Origin: an uncultured Oscillibacter sp.
GTDB taxonomy: Bacteria > Bacillota > Clostridia > Oscillospirales > Oscillospiraceae
DNA length: 37,355 bases
Direction: 5' to 3'
Assembly: GCA_947577075.1 (NCBI GenBank)
Contig: CANPTW010000024.1
Location: 1-37,355 of the forward strand
Shown: piece by piece, positions 1 to 6,875 of the stretch
How positions within the stretch are numbered: position 1 is the first letter of the stretch
How the letters are laid out: the number at the start of each line of letters is the position of its first letter
Position numbers and translations under genes: made by a program
Notes under the pieces: model-generated
What the model was told of the DNA's origin: nothing
What the model saw: only the letters and a program-made list of their open reading frames with translations
The model's database searches: none

Positions 1-124
1 ACATATTCTTGGCAACCTCATCCTCAACAGCGGTGCAGTCGATGGAGATCATGCTACCATCAGCAAACTTCAACTCTACACAGGCCGTATCAATATTGAA
101 CTCGCAAGAAATGAGCTTATTCAT
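1..124 (-). CDS. DUF6061-like small protein, 5' part only
   Basis: Forty-one codons are visible, reading leftward from ATG at 124 and running off the window edge, so the C-terminus is missing. The product begins MNKLISCEFNIDTACVELKF and continues with a short beta-rich stretch. I recall this pattern from small proteins annotated as DUF6061 that travel with clostridial conjugative and integrative elements; no biochemical function is known to me. A GGAGG ribosome site lies nine bases before the ATG. Only about 14 bases separate the ribosome site from the hairpin at 150-193, so no promoter fits between them. Transcription must read through that hairpin or be controlled by it. The integrase fragment on the same strand just upstream supports mobile-element origin. 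The reading frame is secure; the family name is from memory. Confidence 0.6.
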   Translation of the reverse strand, partial: MNKLISCEFNIDTACVELKFADGSMISIDCTAVEDEVAKNM

Positions 125-149
125 AGGCTTATACCTCCACACTGTTAAG

Positions 150-193
150 AAAAAAGCCCGTCTGAATCCCTGTTAGGAATCAGACGGGCTTTT
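150..193 (-). terminator. Intrinsic terminator or attenuator hairpin
   Basis: GCCCGTCTGA at 156-165 pairs with TCAGACGGGC at 180-189. The stem extends inward past one mismatch, and the loop is about six bases. Read on the minus strand the hairpin is followed by six T residues (complement of A150-155); on the plus strand by four. It therefore looks bidirectional. It sits between the integrase remnant and the DUF6061-like gene, directly against the latter's ribosome site, so it could act as a leader attenuator. Confidence 0.75.
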
Positions 194-206
194 GTATGCA
201 CCCCGA

Positions 207-265
207 AACCGTCAGCCAACAGTGATAAGTGAATTTAGTTCCTTATCACTATAAAGGCAACGGTT
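207..265. repeat. Large imperfect inverted repeat after the integrase stop
   Basis: Three paired blocks line up: AACCGT 207-212 with ACGGTT 260-265, GCC 215-217 with GGC 256-258, and AGTGATAAG 221-229 with CTTATCACT 242-250, around a 12-base loop. The outer arm overlaps the stop codon of the integrase remnant (264-266). It could be an RNA structure at the 3' end of the integrase transcript, or part of the recombination site that often lies beside an integrase gene. There is no T-run, so it is not a standard terminator. Confidence 0.6.
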
Positions 266-437
266 ACAGGGTTTTTGTCATGTTTTTTCCCTTATTTTTT
301 CCCTTACGTTGCCCTGATTGCTGCTTGGCCCCGGAGATCGATTGAATAAACCGCTCCATCCGGTCGGCGGACCGCCGGCGCATCTTTTGGGTGGTACGGA
401 CGCAGATGGTCCGCGCAGATATGCAGATATATGAAAA
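264..437 (-). pseudogene. C-terminal scrap of a tyrosine recombinase/integrase
   Basis: In the frame ending at TAA (266-264) the minus strand encodes a stretch containing TTQKMRRRSADRMERFIQS, followed by a Lys/Gln-rich tail that ends KNMTKTL. The TxxM...SADRMExFI pattern resembles the extreme C-terminus, just after the catalytic Tyr, of integrases from clostridial integrative elements. Convincing similarity spans only about 264-400. The frame is closed by TGA at 440-438, and no catalytic Arg/His/Tyr core is visible upstream before the D-lyxose isomerase gene begins. It is therefore a broken gene whose body was deleted, presumably when the flanking DNA was rearranged. The assignment rests on pattern recognition of about 45 residues. 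Confidence 0.55.
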
Positions 438-467
438 TCATAAGTATACTTTAAGCGCGGCAAATCA

Positions 468-1163
468 TCAGGAAATTCCGGAATGCGCTACCGGATATTC
501 CGTACACAACAGCCGGTACGGCGGCTCGTCCTCCTCAATAACAGGGAAACGCCCAATCGGCTTGTAAAACCGATTGTCGTTCTCATCGTCGTTGCACATG
601 GAAACCTCACCCAAAAGCGCCGGGCCAGTTCCGGAAACCACCTCAAAGTCATGGTAAAGGCGGGGAGGGATGGAAATGCTCTCCCCGGGGTCCAGCCGGA
701 TCTGCGTTCCTGCCGGAACAAAAAAGCTCTTTCCGTCCTGATGTACCCGCACATCCCCAGCGTCAAATTCGTCCTCCGGTGCGGCATTGTAGACCCGAAT
801 CAAAACAGAGCCGCCGCCTCGGTTAATAATATCCTCCATCTTGCTCCAATGAAAGTGCATCGGAGAATACTGCCCCTCCTCCAGCATCAGCAGCTTTTCC
901 GCGTAAGTCTTGGGCCAGCGCTCCGGGGCCTTCACATTTCCGTTCCGCAGGGTTACCAGCGTGAAGCCGGTCTTTGCAAAATCTCCCAAGCCATAGTCCG
1001 TCACATCCCAGCCCAGCAGATTCTCCCGAATCTCGTTGTATTCGCCGCCCCGGTGCAGCCAGTCCGCCGGGGACCAGCCGCAAAAGGGGGGGAGGCAGAA
1101 GCCGTGGGCCGCAGCCAGTTGTTCCATACGCCGGATCGCGCGGTTGATTTCCGATCGTTTCAT
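468..1163 (-). CDS. D-lyxose ketol-isomerase (cupin sugar isomerase)
   Basis: The 231-residue product matches the D-lyxose isomerase family in length and motifs. The N-terminus is KRSEIN, followed by LPPF, the GWDVTDYGLGDF block, YAEKL, and a cupin core. Likely divalent-metal ligands are His103 and His105 (HFHW), Glu110 and His171 (YHDF), the spacing I recall for the characterised E. coli enzyme. The family interconverts D-lyxose and D-xylulose, and members also act on D-mannose/D-fructose. I chose ATG at 1163 because GAGGAG lies eight bases upstream; the in-frame GTG at 1169 would leave only two bases. It is the last gene of the leftward island operon, 140 bases after the GH2 gene. With two mannosidase-type enzymes upstream, mannose isomerisation to fructose is the natural role here (inference). 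It is cytoplasmic, with no signal peptide. Confidence 0.9.
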   Translation of the reverse strand: MKRSEINRAIRRMEQLAAAHGFCLPPFCGWSPADWLHRGGEYNEIRENLLGWDVTDYGLGDFAKTGFTLVTLRNGNVKAPERWPKTYAEKLLMLEEGQYSPMHFHWSKMEDIINRGGGSVLIRVYNAAPEDEFDAGDVRVHQDGKSFFVPAGTQIRLDPGESISIPPRLYHDFEVVSGTGPALLGEVSMCNDDENDNRFYKPIGRFPVIEEDEPPYRLLCTEYPVAHSGIS

Positions 1164-1303
1164 ATACACTGCTCCTCTCGGTTTTCAAAGTTTTTCCCAT
1201 CGTATCGGGGCTGCTTGAAGGCAATGGAGCGCTGGCGCCCTCTTCTCCGTCCGGAGGCGCTTTGAAGTCGTAAAACCCGCAAAAGCGTCCTGCGCCCCAG
1301 CTG

Positions 1304-3592
1304 TCAGGCAGTCTCAATCCACTGCAGCCAGCTTTTGCAGCACGCCAGTTCAAACGGAGGATAGCCGCTCAGGTAATGGTTTTTAAAACGTCTTCCGCCG
1401 CACTGCCAGCGCAGCAAATACAACGCCTTTTCCCCCGGTATGCAGGAAATCGGAGGCAGCTCCCTGTTTTCCCCCGGCGAAACCACGCAGCTTCCAGTGT
1501 ATACCGCCTCCCTTCTGCCGTCCGCACCGACTTTATCAATTTGATAGGACACCTTCTCGCTCCCGCGCGTGTCATTTGCCAATACCACCCGGTGCTTCCA
1601 ATCATTTGCCTCATCCAGCATCAGGCACACAGGCTCTTGCACCCGTTTGATATAAGTATAGGCCAGCTTCTTTTCAAAATAGTAATCCACTACCGCATCC
1701 GAAATCTGCGGCCAGCCGTCCAACAGATTCCACCAAATCACACCCGTGCGGCGCCACTTTTTAAGCCGGGTGGATTCAATAAAATATTTTTTTGCCTCCG
1801 CCTGGGAGATTTGGGACGCGAGCACAAGGTCTTCCGCATGTTCCGGCGTCACGCCGAAAAACGCGCGCACTTGATTCAGCATCAGTTCATTGCGGTGGTA
1901 CCCTCGCTGATCGGCGTCTGCATACTCTGTGCAATGGGTCCGCATTGACGGGGCCCCGATAAAATCGCACCGCTCCCCCTCCGGAATATAGCGGCGCAGC
2001 GACGCAAGCGGGGGGCAGCCATGATAGCCAATTTCACTGATAAAATGCGCCGTCGTGGTGCGGTAAAAATCGCTTTTAAAGTAATCCCGGGGCCCCCAGT
2101 TGTGCTGCTCCGGCACCCTGTACTCGTCCGTGACGCCGGGGGGCAGGCAGGGGGAGCTCTCAAGATAGTCCCGGTATGGGTCATGCATTGCAAGAACCTG
2201 GGGCAGCACTTGGCGGGAAATGCGGTTAAGCCGGGCGTGCGGCAGAAGATATCCCACATTGCTGTAAAACTGATCCACCTCGTTGTCCCCTGCCCATACG
2301 ATAAGCGACGGGTGGTTGCGCAGACGAATCGCAACCTTCCGCGCCTCATCCGCAATTTCGCGCGCAAACGTCTCTCCCTGATCGTAAATCCCGCATGCCA
2401 TAGAGAAGTCCTGCCAAACCAGAATCCCCCTTTCGTCGCACAGGTCGAAAAAGCGGCTGCTTTCATACACATTTCCGCCCCAGCACCGCACCAGATTGCA
2501 CCCGACATCGCAAAGCAGGCTGTGGGCCCGGTCCAGCCGCGCCGCGTCCCGGCTGTGGAGACAGTCCAGCGGCACCCAGTTGGTTCCCCGCACCATGATC
2601 CGCGTTTGATTAACCCATATCTGAAACGAACCGGCATCCTCACCCGTGTATGAGCGCTCAATCTCGGATGTGCGCAGACCCACGCGGCAGACATACGTGT
2701 CCAATACCGCATCTCCCCGGCAAAGCTCAAGCACCGTCTCATAAAGGTCGGGGTCGCCATAGCCACGCGGCCACCAAAGCCTGGGCTTTTCCACTTGCAG
2801 CGTGATATGGCCGGCGACAAACAGCGCCCGGCTGTCCGCCGCAAACGAAGATTCGCCACAGGAGCCGTTCACCCGTATATGGAATCCCTCAAGAAACGGA
2901 TCGTCGGTCACAAAGCGGTACCGCACCTCAAGCATGGCTCGCTCCTCAGACGCCTGCCGGACGCCGTAGTATACCTCCGTCAGCCGTGTCTGTGCACATG
3001 CGCGCAGCGTTACATCCCGCCAAATTCCCGCCGAGAGCAGCCGGGGCGCAATGTCCCAGCCAAAACAGTGCGGTGCCTTCCGAATGCGCAGCATTTCCTC
3101 GCCAATGGATTCTGAAACCCGCATTGCCGCCGGATAAGGCGCCGCTCTCGCTCTGTTTACGGCCGACGAAATATGAACATAAACGGTATTCTCTGCGCGC
3201 AGCAAGCCGTCCGGGATTGCCAGCACATGCTCAACCAGCCCGTTCGCGGTTTCGCCGATCTTCACACCGTTGATCCAGACGGCGGCAAACGTATCCAAGC
3301 CGTCGAATTGCAGCTCCATTTTTGGGGGCGGCGCTTCACCCGGAAGGAAAAACGTTCGCCGGTACCACCAGGTATAAAACTCATATTTGCGAAACCGATA
3401 GAGATTGCTCCCATAATATGGGTCGTCCTCCAATCCCGCCGCCACCAGGTCGCATTCTACATTTCCGGGAACCGTGGCGGAAATAAACTGCAGTCCGCTG
3501 GCCTCCAGTTGTTCCGGCGTCTTCGGCTGCGCGCCGTCCTCCGGGCAAAATGCCAGTTCCCATGGCCCGTTCAGCGAAAAACTTGCATTCAT
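1304..3592 (-). CDS. GH2 beta-mannosidase-like glycoside hydrolase
   Basis: The product has 762 residues. It opens with the sugar-binding jelly-roll domain (about 1-200, SLNGPWELAF), continues through an immunoglobulin-like domain (about 200-310), and reaches the TIM barrel from about 310. The barrel carries RGTNWVPLD, VRCWGGNVYE and WAGDNEVD. Glu438 after Asn is the likely acid/base and Glu520 in HFISEIGYHG the likely nucleophile. The RCWGGNVYE block and general layout favour beta-mannosidase over beta-galactosidase or beta-glucuronidase. It lacks a signal peptide, so it should act in the cytoplasm on imported oligosaccharides. The start is ATG 3592, which overlaps the stop of the SIS gene (ATGA) and is preceded by AAAGGA; longer versions are not supported. 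It is slightly shorter than typical 800-850 residue beta-mannosidases. The exact sugar is inferred, not proven. Confidence 0.85.
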   Translation of the reverse strand: MNASFSLNGPWELAFCPEDGAQPKTPEQLEASGLQFISATVPGNVECDLVAAGLEDDPYYGSNLYRFRKYEFYTWWYRRTFFLPGEAPPPKMELQFDGLDTFAAVWINGVKIGETANGLVEHVLAIPDGLLRAENTVYVHISSAVNRARAAPYPAAMRVSESIGEEMLRIRKAPHCFGWDIAPRLLSAGIWRDVTLRACAQTRLTEVYYGVRQASEERAMLEVRYRFVTDDPFLEGFHIRVNGSCGESSFAADSRALFVAGHITLQVEKPRLWWPRGYGDPDLYETVLELCRGDAVLDTYVCRVGLRTSEIERSYTGEDAGSFQIWVNQTRIMVRGTNWVPLDCLHSRDAARLDRAHSLLCDVGCNLVRCWGGNVYESSRFFDLCDERGILVWQDFSMACGIYDQGETFAREIADEARKVAIRLRNHPSLIVWAGDNEVDQFYSNVGYLLPHARLNRISRQVLPQVLAMHDPYRDYLESSPCLPPGVTDEYRVPEQHNWGPRDYFKSDFYRTTTAHFISEIGYHGCPPLASLRRYIPEGERCDFIGAPSMRTHCTEYADADQRGYHRNELMLNQVRAFFGVTPEHAEDLVLASQISQAEAKKYFIESTRLKKWRRTGVIWWNLLDGWPQISDAVVDYYFEKKLAYTYIKRVQEPVCLMLDEANDWKHRVVLANDTRGSEKVSYQIDKVGADGRREAVYTGSCVVSPGENRELPPISCIPGEKALYLLRWQCGGRRFKNHYLSGYPPFELACCKSWLQWIETA

Positions 3593-4236
3593 GTCACAAG
3601 TTCCTTTCCAAAGAAATGCTGTTCCAGCATGGCGCACAACGCATGGTAAACGGGCAAATGGTATTCTTGTACCCGGAAGGTTTCATACGCCGGCACCTGA
3701 ATGCAGCAATCGCACAGCTCCGCCATTCTGCATGCTCCGCTGCCGGTCAATCCAAGGGTGCGAACGCCCTTGGCCCGGGCAATGGCAACGGCATTGACAA
3801 TATTCGCCGAATTTCCGGAGGTGCTGAAGGCGACCAGAATGTCCCGTTTTCTCCCCAGCGTATACACCTGTTGGGCATACACCAAATCAGGATCCGCGTC
3901 GTTGCACCACGCCGTGAAATACCCGAGCTGCCCCGTCAGGGAAATCGCCGGAAGTCCGCCCTGGAGCTTTTGGTAAAAGGTTTCCGCTTCCGTCTCCTCC
4001 AGCTTGGAAAAGTCCAGATTCCGGGGGATCTCCCGCCGAAGCTTGAAGCCTTTAAGCAGCTCTCCCGTCATGTGCTCACAGTCCGCGGCGCTTCCGCCGT
4101 TTCCGCAAAGCAGCGCTTTCCCGCCGGAGGAAAAGCAGGCTTCCAGCATCTGATACGCCTGCAAAAGCTTCTCCCGCAGCGGTTCCAGTTCCGGATAATT
4201 TCTCAGTAAAAGCGCAAGTTCCCCCAAAACGGTCAT
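3589..4236 (-). CDS. SIS-domain sugar-phosphate isomerase, GmhA-like
   Basis: The 215-residue protein has the phosphosugar-binding SIS fold. The GNGGSAADCEH loop at 45-55 and STSGNSAN at 138-145 match sedoheptulose-7-phosphate isomerase (GmhA/LpcA) and relatives such as DiaA. An insertion around residues 65-95 resembles that seen in GmhA. Known family members isomerise a ketose-phosphate to an aldose-phosphate. No other heptose-synthesis gene is in the window, so the substrate here is probably a different phosphosugar from the catabolised glycan (inference). ATG 4236 overlaps the ROK stop by ATGA and is preceded by GGGGGAG. The pairing of ROK kinase then SIS isomerase, translationally coupled, suggests the kinase product is its substrate. 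Confidence 0.8.
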   Translation of the reverse strand: MTVLGELALLLRNYPELEPLREKLLQAYQMLEACFSSGGKALLCGNGGSAADCEHMTGELLKGFKLRREIPRNLDFSKLEETEAETFYQKLQGGLPAISLTGQLGYFTAWCNDADPDLVYAQQVYTLGRKRDILVAFSTSGNSANIVNAVAIARAKGVRTLGLTGSGACRMAELCDCCIQVPAYETFRVQEYHLPVYHALCAMLEQHFFGKELVT

Positions 4237-5180
4237 ACGGGCTCCCCCATTCCGGTGCACAGCGCCCCTACGTCTCCGAGCCGCTCGCCCAGCGCGGCCG
4301 GTACGACCGGACAAATGCAAGCGCCGATCGCCTCCTGCTGAATGCTCTCCTCCATAGACTGCCGCAGCAGATGGCCGCTGCGCACATAAATGCCGCCCGC
4401 CACAATGATATCCGGATTCAAAATATCCATCAGCACCGCAAGCCCCCGCCCAAAGCAGGTTCCAGCCGTGCGATACACCTGAAGCGCCGTTTCGTCCCCG
4501 GCCTCCGCCGCCTGAGCGGCAGCCGCTGCGGTCACCTGCGAAAGTGCGTGCACGCTTTCGCAGTACAAAGGCTTCATTCCCCTTTGCAGCTGTGCCAAGG
4601 CGTAACTGCCGGCCAGCTGGCCAATGCCGCTGCCGCTGCAAAACCCCTCAAATGAGCCGGGTTTTGCATAGCCCACCGGGCCATATTCCGACATGCGCAT
4701 ATGTCCAATTTCTCCGGCATAACCATTCCGCCCCTTGTACAGCTGTCCGTTCAGGATCAGTCCCGCTCCCATCCCGGTGCCGAACGTCAGGAACACCATA
4801 TTGCGGCATCCCCGCCCGGCTCCAAAGCGCCACTCCGCAAGCGCGCATGCGTCGGCGTCATTTTGCAGATTCGTTCTGACGCCGAAACGGTTCTCCATAT
4901 ACGCTTTGATTTCGATATGGTCCCAGCCGGGCAGGTTAGGAGGGGAGAGAATCACGCCATGCTCACTGTCCAAGGGCCCGCCGCAGCTGACGCCAATTCC
5001 CGCAAGATCCTCGACCTGCCACGCTTCAATTTGTGCCGACAGTTTTTCCAGAATGGCAGCGGGCCCCCCGCCCGCCGCGGTGGCAAACTGTGCCTTTTTC
5101 AGGATTTGCCCCTGTCTATTTCCCTGCACAATCGCGCACTTCGTTCCCCCAATATCAATTCCAATATAGCTTTTCCCCAT
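4233..5180 (-). CDS. ROK-family sugar kinase lacking the zinc cysteines
   Basis: The product has 315 residues. The phosphate-binding motif DIGGTK is at 9-14, NDADACALAEW and TFGTGMGAGLILNG are in the middle, GEIGHMRM contains the usual sugar-site His, and VAGGIYVRSG lies near the C-terminus. ROK kinases phosphorylate glucose, fructose, mannose, allose or N-acetyl-hexosamines at the expense of ATP. Most carry a CxCGxxGCxE zinc motif after GHM; here that segment reads GYAKPGSFEGFCSG, so the zinc cysteines are absent. There is no N-terminal DNA-binding domain, so it is a kinase and not a repressor. The start is ATG 5180 with AAGGTGA upstream. It is coupled to the SIS gene and lies 25 bases after the DUF1667 gene. 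The substrate is unknown; fructose or mannose fits the neighbouring isomerase. Confidence 0.85.
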   Translation of the reverse strand: MGKSYIGIDIGGTKCAIVQGNRQGQILKKAQFATAAGGGPAAILEKLSAQIEAWQVEDLAGIGVSCGGPLDSEHGVILSPPNLPGWDHIEIKAYMENRFGVRTNLQNDADACALAEWRFGAGRGCRNMVFLTFGTGMGAGLILNGQLYKGRNGYAGEIGHMRMSEYGPVGYAKPGSFEGFCSGSGIGQLAGSYALAQLQRGMKPLYCESVHALSQVTAAAAAQAAEAGDETALQVYRTAGTCFGRGLAVLMDILNPDIIVAGGIYVRSGHLLRQSMEESIQQEAIGACICPVVPAALGERLGDVGALCTGMGEPV

Positions 5181-5205
5181 ACAATCACCTTCGCGGCCCC
5201 CGGAA

Positions 5206-5595
5206 TTAACAGCCGGTCGTCTGCGGGCTCCTGCGCTTTGCCACCTCTGCAGTGGTCACGACGCCGACGCCGCTGTTCCACAGGTTTTCAAATACCACCT
5301 GATGCATGGCGACCGGCGCTTCCAAGCGGATTCCCCGCAGCAGTTCCACAAGCTCCGCCATGCGGGCAGCCGGGATGGGCCGACTGGATCGGACCGAAAC
5401 CAGCGGCCTTACCCCGCCTTCCACCCGTACGCTTGAAGTCGCCGTGCGGACCGGGCACACAAACTCGCTTTGTGCGTATTCCGCTCCGCGGGGGCACTTG
5501 TTCCCGGTCACCCCGCTTACGTGCAGTTCTTCTCCTGTGACCGTCATCCGGCAGCCCTGGGGGCACACGGTACAGGTAATAATCTTCTCCATCAT
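5206..5595 (-). CDS. DUF1667 cysteine-rich redox partner protein
   Basis: The 129-residue protein has a CxxCPxGC opening (Cys8, Cys11, Cys15), KCPRG (Cys34) and CPVR (Cys47), the signature of DUF1667. In clostridia this protein is encoded as the third member of a trio with a GlpA-like dehydrogenase and an FAD/NAD oxidoreductase. The cysteines probably hold an iron-sulfur cluster or zinc. Its role as electron carrier or subunit is a proposal and is not established to my knowledge. ATG 5595 overlaps the stop of the oxidoreductase gene (ATGA) and uses the ribosome site GGAGGAG, so the two are translationally coupled. The last dozen residues are Arg/Thr-rich and less family-like, but the frame is intact. 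Confidence 0.85.
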   Translation of the reverse strand: MMEKIITCTVCPQGCRMTVTGEELHVSGVTGNKCPRGAEYAQSEFVCPVRTATSSVRVEGGVRPLVSVRSSRPIPAARMAELVELLRGIRLEAPVAMHQVVFENLWNSGVGVVTTAEVAKRRSPQTTGC

Positions 5596-6863
5596 TGCTT
5601 CTCCTCCCGCGGCTCCACGGACACCGTTACCGTATCTCCTGCGACGTCGCCCAGGCGGACCGCCATTTTTTCCATCTCGCCCGGATTTGCCCGGCTGATC
5701 CTGCGGGAAGCGACCACATGCCCGCCGCTTTCCACCTTGATTTCACCAGCCCCCATCGGTGCGCCGACTCGGAAATACAGCATGGCGGTTTCCTCCAAAT
5801 CCTCCCCTATGCACAGTCTCTGCGGGCAGACATAGCGCACGCCTTTCCCGGCCTCGCACGCCGCCTCCCGGAGCGTTTTTCCAAATGTGCCAAGCGCATA
5901 CCGCGCCGCCGCCCGGCCGGCGATTTCGCTCTCCGCCGAAACGTGGTCCACCAGATCGTTAACATGCAAAACATTGCCGCAGGCGAAGACCCCGGGGTTC
6001 GATGTCTGCATATGCTGATTTACAACCGGGCCGTTCGTGATCGGCGCCATCTCGATTCCCGCCGCAGCAGTTAATTCATTTTCGGGAATCAGGCCAACCG
6101 ACAGCAGCAAGGTATCGCACTCAAAAAAGTGCTCGGTTCCTTCCACCGGCGCGCGCTTTTCGTCCACCCGCTGCACCCACACGCCCTCTACGCGTTCCCG
6201 GCCCACAATCTTTGTAACCGTGTGTGCCAGCAGCAGCGGAATATCAAAGTCGTCCAGGCACTGCACGCGATTGCGGGTCAGCCCGGCCAGATACGGCATA
6301 ATCTCAACAACGGCACAGACCTGTGCCCCCTCCAACGTCATGCGGCGCGCCATGATCATGCCGATGTCGCCGGAGCCCAAAATCACCACCCTGCGGCCCA
6401 CCGTTTTATTCTGGCAGTTCATCAGGCGCTGCGCCGCGCCTGCCGTATATATGCCCGCGGGGCGGGTGCCCGGAATCCGAATGCTCCCCCGTGTCCGTTC
6501 GCGGCAGCCCATCGAAAGCACAATGCTGCCGGCGCAAACCTCCGTCAGGCCATGCTCTCCGCTGGCACAGATCAGCCGTTTGTCCTCTTCCAGCCGAAGC
6601 ACCATCGTATCGGTCAGCACGGACACCTCCTGTTCCCGCGCCAGTGTGATAAACCGTGCGGCGTACTCAGGGCCGGTCAGCTCCTGCCGGAAATAAGTCA
6701 TGCCAAATCCGGCGTGGATGCATTGCTGCAAAATACCGCCCAGAGATTTGTCGCGCTCAATGATGCAGACGCGCTGCGCCCCTTGTTTCTTTGCCGCAAC
6801 CGCGGCGGAAAGCCCTGCCGGACCGCCGCCTACGACCGCTACATCGCATTGCACATGAAACAT
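5592..6863 (-). CDS. FAD/NAD(P)-dependent oxidoreductase, trio member 2
   Basis: The 423-residue pyridine-nucleotide-disulfide-type flavoprotein has an FAD-binding GGGPAG near residues 11-17. CIHAGFG and MGCRERTRG follow, then a second dinucleotide site VVILGSGDIGMI for NAD(P), and VFACGNVLHVNDLVD near the C-terminus, which contacts FAD. The CIHAGFG stretch is typical of the partner of the anaerobic GlpA-like dehydrogenase in Firmicutes. It presumably moves electrons between the dehydrogenase flavin and NAD or another acceptor (inference). ATG 6863 has GGAGGAG six bases upstream; the gene starts 12 bases after the dehydrogenase stop. It is cytoplasmic, with no membrane segment. Confidence 0.88.
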   Translation of the reverse strand: MFHVQCDVAVVGGGPAGLSAAVAAKKQGAQRVCIIERDKSLGGILQQCIHAGFGMTYFRQELTGPEYAARFITLAREQEVSVLTDTMVLRLEEDKRLICASGEHGLTEVCAGSIVLSMGCRERTRGSIRIPGTRPAGIYTAGAAQRLMNCQNKTVGRRVVILGSGDIGMIMARRMTLEGAQVCAVVEIMPYLAGLTRNRVQCLDDFDIPLLLAHTVTKIVGRERVEGVWVQRVDEKRAPVEGTEHFFECDTLLLSVGLIPENELTAAAGIEMAPITNGPVVNQHMQTSNPGVFACGNVLHVNDLVDHVSAESEIAGRAAARYALGTFGKTLREAACEAGKGVRYVCPQRLCIGEDLEETAMLYFRVGAPMGAGEIKVESGGHVVASRRISRANPGEMEKMAVRLGDVAGDTVTVSVEPREEKQ

Positions 6864-6875
6864 TTTTCTCCTCCT

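Noticed and set aside
278-463. A 61-codon minus-strand frame beside the integrase scrap
   Set aside because: Its sequence has no family resemblance. The neighbouring frame ending at 264 gives the integrase-like C-terminus instead.
1164-1303. Possible small gene between the GH2 and lyxose isomerase genes
   Set aside because: One frame stays open and reads plausibly, but there is no start with a ribosome site and no domain. I treat it as intergenic leader.
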